DNA from: an uncultured Prevotellaceae bacterium
GTDB taxonomy: Bacteria > Bacteroidota > Bacteroidia > Bacteroidales > Bacteroidaceae
Assembly (NCBI GenBank): GCA_946403615.1
Contig: CAMJAO010000071.1
Location: 1 to 8,897, forward strand
Direction: 5' to 3'
DNA: 8,897 nt
Position 1 is the stretch's first letter; each line of letters starts with the position of its first letter. This document shows positions 4,776 through 8,897 of this stretch, piece after piece. Made by a program: the position numbers and the translations under genes. Below the pieces are notes generated by a model. The model did no database searches. It was not told where the DNA came from and saw nothing but the letters and a program-made list of their open reading frames with translations.

Positions 4776-7604
4776 TTGTCAGACAACTACATAGAAGTAT
4801 TAGGCGCGCGGGTCCACAATTTGAAGAACGTGGACGTGCAGATTCCGCGCGACAGTCTTACCGTCTTTACCGGCCTGTCAGGTTCCGGAAAGTCATCATT
4901 GGCCTTCGACACCATCTTTGCCGAAGGTCAGCGCCGTTATATAGAAACTTTTGCCGCCTACGCCCGCAACTTCCTCGGAGGCATGGAGCGTCCGGATGTG
5001 GATAAGATTACCGGTTTGAGTCCAGTGATCAGCATCGAGCAGAAAACCACCAACAAGAACCCACGTTCCACAGTAGGCACGACAACCGAGGTGTATGACT
5101 ATCTGCGATTGCTTTACGCCCGCGCCGCCACCGCATACAGTTACGCCACAGGTGAGAAGATGGTGAAATACACGGAAGAGCGAGTGCAGGAAATGATACG
5201 CACCGACTATAACGGCAAGCGCATCTATATATTGGCACCACTGGTCAGACAGCGCAAGGGTCACTACCGCGAACTGTTTGAGAACATGCGCCGTAAAGGC
5301 TACCTGTATATGCGCGTTGACGGCGACATCACAGAAATCACGCGCGGCATGAAGGTGGACCGCTACAAGAACCACAACATCGAGGTGGTGATAGACAAAC
5401 TGATGGTGCGCGACACCGACGAGGAACGTTTGCGGAAAAGCGTACAGACGGCGATGAAACAGGGCGAAGGCGTCATCATGATTTATGATGCCGACACCGG
5501 AGCCATCAAGAACTATTCAAAGCGTCTGATGTGCCCCACCACAGGCATGTCATATGCCGACCCGGCACCCAATCGTTTCTCGTTCAACTCGCCCGAAGGG
5601 GCATGCCAACGGTGTAAAGGATTAGGTGTGGTCAACGAGATAGACCTCGACAAAGTCATCCCCAACCGCCAGCAATCTATCCATGACGGAGCCATCGCTC
5701 CACTGGGGAAATATAAAAACCAGATGATATTCTGGCAGATAGACGCCATACTCCAGTCGTATGACTGTTCACTCAAAACACCGGTTGCCGATATTCCCGA
5801 CGACGCGATGAACGAGATATTGTACGGCCGGCTGGGCAATGTGCGTATCGCCAAAGAACTGGTACACACGTCGTCTGACTATTTCATCTCTTACGACGGT
5901 GTGATCAAATATCTGCGCCAGGTGATGGACAATGACGACAGCAGCGCCGGACAGAAATGGGCCGACCAGTTTCTGCAGATGTGCACCTGTCCGGAATGCC
6001 ATGGTGACCGTCTCAACCGCGAATCGCTCTCGTATCGTATCCATGACAAGAACATTTCCGAGGTGGCAGCCATGGATCTCGGCCAGTTGCAGGAATGGCT
6101 TGACGAAGCCGAGCAGCATCTCGACCAGAAACAGCAAGCCATTGCAACCGAGATACTCAAAGAGATACGCACCCGCATCGGTTTCTTGCTGGAAGTAGGT
6201 TTGGACTACTTATCGCTCAACCGCCAGTCGGCATCGCTCTCAGGCGGTGAGAGCCAGCGCATCCGGCTGGCCACTCAGATAGGTTCGCAACTGGTCAATG
6301 TGCTCTATATCCTTGACGAGCCGAGCATCGGACTGCATCAGCGCGACAACCAGCGGCTCATTCATAGTCTGCAAGAACTGCGCGATTTGGGCAATACGGT
6401 CATCGTGGTGGAACACGACAAGGAGATGATGCTAGCCGCCGACTATATCGTGGACATCGGTCCGAAGGCGGGCCGCCGCGGTGGGGAAATCGTCTTTCAA
6501 GGCACGCCCGACGAAATGCTGCGTCAGCACACGCTCACCGCACAGTATCTGAGCGGCGAGGCTGTCATCCCGCTGCCCGCAGAGCGCAGGCCCGGCAACG
6601 GCCACTCCATTACCATCCACGGTGCCTCGGGCAACAACTTGAAGCATATCGACGTGAGTTTCCCGTTGGGCACCCTGACCGTGGTTACCGGCGTGAGCGG
6701 ATCAGGCAAATCGACCCTTATCAACGAGACGCTGCAGCCCATTCTCAGCCAGAAGTTTTACCATTCGTTGAAAAACCCCATGCCTTACGACAGCATCGAG
6801 GGCATAGAACACATTGACAAAGTGGTGAACGTGGACCAGTCGCCCATCGGGCGCACCCCCCGCTCGAATCCCGCCACCTACACGGGCGTGTTCAGCGATA
6901 TCCGCTCGCTGTTTGTCAACCTGCCTGAGGCTAAAATACGCGGCTACAAGCCAGGACGATTCTCCTTCAATGTGAAAGGCGGACGCTGCGAGACTTGCGG
7001 CGGCAACGGTTATAAGAGCATTGAGATGAATTTCCTGCCCGACGTGACTGTTCCCTGCGAGGTGTGCCACGGCAAACGCTATAACCGCGAGACGTTGGAA
7101 GTGAGATACAAGGGCAAATCTATCGCCGACGTGCTCGACATGACCATCAATCAGGCGGTGGAGTTTTTCGAGAATGTGCCCGCCATCCTGCAGAAAATCA
7201 AGACGATTCAGGACGTGGGACTGGGTTACATCAAACTGGGACAACCATCGACCACGCTATCCGGCGGTGAGAGTCAACGCGTGAAGTTGGCCACCGAACT
7301 GTCGAAGCGCGACACAGGTAAAACCCTATACATCCTTGACGAGCCGACCACGGGTCTCCACTTCGAGGACATCCGCATACTGATGAATGTGCTTCAACGG
7401 CTGGTCAACCGTGGCAATACGGTCATCATCATCGAGCACAATCTTGACGTGATAAAACTGGCTGACCACATCATTGACATGGGTCCAGAAGGCGGCCGCA
7501 ACGGTGGAAAAGTACTTTCTACCGGTACGCCTGAAGAAGTGGCTAAGAGCAAAAAAGGGTATACGCCCAAATACCTCAGACAAGAAATCGCTCAAAAAAA
7601 GTAA
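4776..7604 (+). CDS. uvrA: UvrA, DNA damage-recognition ATPase of nucleotide excision repair
   Basis: The 942-residue product is a full-length UvrA, the tandem-ABC ATPase that finds bulky DNA lesions and loads UvrB. Visible parts: Walker A1 GLSGSGKSS (33-41); zinc site 1 region with C253, T256, C277, C280; signature 1 LSGGESQR (from 488); Walker B1 ILDEP (D514, E515); H-loop VVEHD. The second half has Walker A2 GVSGSGKST (639-647, K645), zinc site 2 with C738, C741, C761, C764, signature 2 LSGGESQR (from 828), Walker B2 ILDEP (D855, E856) and IIEHN. Zinc site 1 has lost one of its four cysteines (CPTTG instead of CPxCG). The start is TTG (4776-4778). The frame is open upstream to a TGA at 4713 with no ATG or GTG, and the product from TTG begins MSDNYIEVLGARVHNLKN, the expected UvrA N-terminus. 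It is 98 bases after the cargo gene. TACTTTG at 4734-4740 is a one-base-short -7 box and the only promoter hint, so read-through from upstream is likely. No uvrB or uvrC is nearby. Confidence 0.98.
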   Translation: MSDNYIEVLGARVHNLKNVDVQIPRDSLTVFTGLSGSGKSSLAFDTIFAEGQRRYIETFAAYARNFLGGMERPDVDKITGLSPVISIEQKTTNKNPRSTVGTTTEVYDYLRLLYARAATAYSYATGEKMVKYTEERVQEMIRTDYNGKRIYILAPLVRQRKGHYRELFENMRRKGYLYMRVDGDITEITRGMKVDRYKNHNIEVVIDKLMVRDTDEERLRKSVQTAMKQGEGVIMIYDADTGAIKNYSKRLMCPTTGMSYADPAPNRFSFNSPEGACQRCKGLGVVNEIDLDKVIPNRQQSIHDGAIAPLGKYKNQMIFWQIDAILQSYDCSLKTPVADIPDDAMNEILYGRLGNVRIAKELVHTSSDYFISYDGVIKYLRQVMDNDDSSAGQKWADQFLQMCTCPECHGDRLNRESLSYRIHDKNISEVAAMDLGQLQEWLDEAEQHLDQKQQAIATEILKEIRTRIGFLLEVGLDYLSLNRQSASLSGGESQRIRLATQIGSQLVNVLYILDEPSIGLHQRDNQRLIHSLQELRDLGNTVIVVEHDKEMMLAADYIVDIGPKAGRRGGEIVFQGTPDEMLRQHTLTAQYLSGEAVIPLPAERRPGNGHSITIHGASGNNLKHIDVSFPLGTLTVVTGVSGSGKSTLINETLQPILSQKFYHSLKNPMPYDSIEGIEHIDKVVNVDQSPIGRTPRSNPATYTGVFSDIRSLFVNLPEAKIRGYKPGRFSFNVKGGRCETCGGNGYKSIEMNFLPDVTVPCEVCHGKRYNRETLEVRYKGKSIADVLDMTINQAVEFFENVPAILQKIKTIQDVGLGYIKLGQPSTTLSGGESQRVKLATELSKRDTGKTLYILDEPTTGLHFEDIRILMNVLQRLVNRGNTVIIIEHNLDVIKLADHIIDMGPEGGRNGGKVLSTGTPEEVAKSKKGYTPKYLRQEIAQKK

Positions 7605-7610
7605 TAATTA

Positions 7611-7642
7611 TTTGCAAATTCAAACTATTTTATTTATTTTTG
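7611..7642 (+). promoter_or_regulatory. Bacteroidota-type promoter for the first lipoprotein gene
   Basis: TTTG (7611-7614), a 20-base spacer and TATTTTTG (7635-7642) give a full match to the lineage consensus, starting 7 bases after the uvrA stop. The start site would be near 7649, leaving a leader of about 50 bases. Both boxes are followed by CAAA, so each contains a small palindrome (TTTGCAAA, TTTTGCAAAA). Confidence 0.75.
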
Positions 7643-7699
7643 CAAAAGTTTATTCGATTTGAATTTATCCAATTTATTAACCCTTAAAACATTAAGAAG

Positions 7700-8128
7700 A
7701 TGAAAAAAGTATTTGCAGGATTGTTCATCATGATGATGGGCTTGTTCTTTGTGGCTTGCTCCGGCGGCGCAGATTTGAAAGGGCTGATTGAAAAGGCCAA
7801 GGCAGAAGGTGCCAACTGGACCGAGGCACAGTGGAAAGACGCCTTCAAAGAGGCATTGAGTGCAACTAAACCCATGATGCAGGAAATGGCCGACTTAGGC
7901 AAGAAAGCACAAGACCTCATGACAAAAGGTGATATAGAAGGTGTCAGCAAACTTGAGGAAGAAGGAAAGGCAATCACCGAGAAGTATAAGGGTTTGCAAG
8001 AGCAAGTTGAAGAGTTCGGCAAAATCGCTGAAAGCAACGAAATCGGAAAGAAACTATCCAATGACAAAGCATTCCAAGATGAATTGCTCAAAGAGTTAGG
8101 ATTAGAAGAGTTGAAAGACATGCTCTAA
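7700..8128 (+). CDS. Small helical lipoprotein, first paralogue
   Basis: The 142-residue product has a lipoprotein signal (MKKVFAGLFIMMMGLFFVAC) with lipobox FVAC and lipidated Cys20. A short SGGAD follows, then a Lys/Glu-rich, probably all-helical and partly coiled-coil body (about 25-142). Shared landmarks with its paralogue: NWTEAQWKDAF, KPMMQEMAD, KKLSNDKAFQ and KELGLEE near the end. The mature part has no cysteine other than Cys20 and no catalytic motif that I can see. No acidic export tag follows Cys20, so it may face the periplasm. ATG 7700 is preceded by ATTAAGAAG and is the natural signal-peptide start. It has its own promoter and terminator, so it is a single-gene unit. I do not recognise the family. 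Confidence 0.88.
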   Translation: MKKVFAGLFIMMMGLFFVACSGGADLKGLIEKAKAEGANWTEAQWKDAFKEALSATKPMMQEMADLGKKAQDLMTKGDIEGVSKLEEEGKAITEKYKGLQEQVEEFGKIAESNEIGKKLSNDKAFQDELLKELGLEELKDML

Positions 8129-8153
8129 TCCATAGACATCAAAGAGACATCAT

Positions 8154-8188
8154 ACAGCAGGCGCCACAAGGAGTCTGCTGTTTTTTTT
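8154..8188 (+). terminator. Intrinsic terminator after the first lipoprotein gene
   Basis: ACAGCAG (8154-8160) pairs with CTGCTGT (8175-8181). The stem continues through a G-U pair, C-G, one G/A mismatch and two C-G pairs to an ACAA loop (8166-8169). Eight T's (8181-8188) follow directly. It lies 25 bases after the stop codon of the first lipoprotein gene and separates the two copies transcriptionally. Confidence 0.9.
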
Positions 8189-8299
8189 ACAGAACACAAT
8201 AAGAACTTGCTATCGTGTAAGGCCTAAATACCCATTTATCAACATAACTGCCAGTTTCGACTAAAAAACTCGGTGTTTCATACATAATCATACAAAAAG

Positions 8300-8332
8300 T
8301 TTGCATATTGAGAATTATTTTCCGTATATTTG
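8300..8332 (+). promoter_or_regulatory. Bacteroidota-type promoter for the second lipoprotein gene
   Basis: TTTG (8300-8303), a 21-base spacer and TATATTTG (8325-8332) match the lineage consensus. The expected start is near 8339, giving a leader of about 47 bases to ATG 8386. It closely resembles the promoter of the first paralogue. In the AT-rich stretch 8189-8299 upstream I see no gene; the only structure is a weak inverted repeat (ACACAATA / TATCGTGT, about 8195-8219, one mismatch). Confidence 0.75.
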
Positions 8333-8385
8333 CAACCGAAACGAATCAAATAACTTAATTATTCACCTTTAAAAGTTTACTAAAC

Positions 8386-8886
8386 ATGAAAAAAGTATTT
8401 GTAGGATTGTTCGTGATGGCAGCTGCCATTTGTTTCACATCTTGTAAGAACGAGGCCAAGAGCGACGCTAACGCTCCCAAAGAAGGCGACAAGACTGAAG
8501 TAGCCGATGCTCCCAAAGCAGAGGAGACTGTAGACCTGGCCGCTCTGTTGGAGAAGACCAAGGCTGAAAGCGAAAAATGGACTGAGGACGAGTGGAAAGC
8601 CATGTTCAAAGACGCCATGAAAGCCTCTAAGCCCATGATGACGGAAATGGCCGACATGCAGAAGAAGATGGAAGAAGCCGCTGCTAAAGGCGACCAGGAG
8701 GCTGTTGGCAAAATCATGGCTGACCTTGAGGGCCTTGGAAAGAAATATGAGGAAATCACAAAACAACTCGAAGAGTTTGAGAAGATTACCGAAGCTAACC
8801 CCATCGCCAAGAAACTCAACGACGACAAGGCTTTCCAAGAACAAATCATGAAAGAGCTGGGCATGGAAGATTTCATGGACATGTAA
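8386..8886 (+). CDS. Small helical lipoprotein, second paralogue with charged linker
   Basis: The 166-residue product has a lipoprotein signal (MKKVFVGLFVMAAAICFTSC), lipobox FTSC and lipidated Cys20. A low-complexity Ala/Lys/Glu/Asp linker (about 21-50) that the first paralogue lacks follows, then a helical Lys/Glu/Met-rich domain (about 51-166) matching its neighbour. Shared landmarks are KWTEDEWKAMF, KPMMTEMADM, KGDQEAV, LEEFEKI, KKLNDDKAFQ and KELGMED. After Cys20 come KNE, a partial fit to the Lys-acidic lipoprotein export signal of Bacteroidota, so this copy may be surface-exposed. Methionine is frequent in the C-terminal domain. The gene has its own promoter and ends 11 bases before the window edge, so its terminator is not visible. 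Function unknown. Confidence 0.88.
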   Translation: MKKVFVGLFVMAAAICFTSCKNEAKSDANAPKEGDKTEVADAPKAEETVDLAALLEKTKAESEKWTEDEWKAMFKDAMKASKPMMTEMADMQKKMEEAAAKGDQEAVGKIMADLEGLGKKYEEITKQLEEFEKITEANPIAKKLNDDKAFQEQIMKELGMEDFMDM

Positions 8887-8897
8887 TCTCCGACCAA

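Larger units (their letters stand above)
7611..8886 (+). repeat. Tandem duplication: promoter plus lipoprotein gene, two copies
   Basis: Copy 1 (about 7611-8128) and copy 2 (about 8300-8886) each contain a promoter, a leader of about 50 bases and a small lipoprotein gene. The promoters align with one single-base gap (TTTGCA-ATT...TATTTT...TTTGCAA). The first 27 coding bases differ at one position. The mature proteins share about half their residues with no gap over 116 positions. The duplication therefore included the control region and is old enough for the proteins to have diverged. Confidence 0.7.

Noticed and set aside
5988..6020. CTCPECHG in UvrA as a third zinc finger
   Set aside because: Only this one cysteine cluster is present, and the CPxCxGxRL segment is a normal UvrA feature not known to be one of its two zinc sites.
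6702..7244. 180-codon open frame antisense to uvrA
   Set aside because: It overlaps the conserved second ATPase half and zinc site 2 of UvrA and has no independent support.
8195..8219. Weak inverted repeat ACACAATA / TATCGTGT as an operator
   Set aside because: One mismatch in eight, far upstream of the promoter, and not repeated near the first paralogue.
8355..8897. Antisense open frames over the second lipoprotein gene
   Set aside because: The sense gene has a promoter, lipobox and a paralogue next door; the antisense products are Ser/Leu/Phe-rich complements of a Lys/Glu-rich gene.

Overview
The window looks like chromosomal DNA from a member of the Bacteroidota, most likely order Bacteroidales and Prevotella-like. 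Four intergenic sites fit the lineage-specific promoter pattern (TTTG, about 18-21 bases, TAnnTTTG). Start codons have AT-rich leaders rather than strong Shine-Dalgarno sites. The protein families point the same way: a PorT-type outer-membrane barrel, a LysM protein with a periplasmic-binding-type domain, a cargo protein with a type IX secretion (T9SS) type B C-terminal domain, and a UvrA with a CPTTG variant of its first zinc site. Genus is a guess.

Left part (27-3755, minus strand): a three-gene envelope cluster, probably one operon, read from a promoter near 3829-3858. The order is a secreted LysM plus type 1 periplasmic-binding-fold protein, then an outer-membrane beta-barrel protein, then an inner-membrane peptide/proton symporter of the POT family. 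Spacings are 36 and 6 bases. The 36-base gap is almost entirely a 7-base tandem repeat that also supplies the GTG start codon of the barrel gene.

Middle part (3829-7604): a divergent promoter region, then on the plus strand a small exported protein with a PKD-like region and a gliding/T9SS type B C-terminal domain. A short hairpin follows, then full-length uvrA (nucleotide excision repair) starting at TTG. The cargo gene's -7 box lies so close to its ATG that the transcript may be nearly leaderless.

Right part (7611-8886, plus strand): two tandem paralogous lipoprotein genes, each with its own Bacteroidota-type promoter; the first has a clear intrinsic terminator. The mature proteins align without gaps over 116 residues at about half identity. 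The promoters and signal-peptide codons are more alike still, so the duplication included the control region. The second copy has an extra charged linker after its lipid-attachment cysteine. I recognise no function for them.

Most of this is ordinary core-genome content; I do not see a defence system, mobile element or CRISPR array. The best candidates for new biology are the lipoprotein pair, the repeat-built start codon, and the LysM/barrel/POT cluster whose transporter lacks several residues that are canonical in POT proteins.
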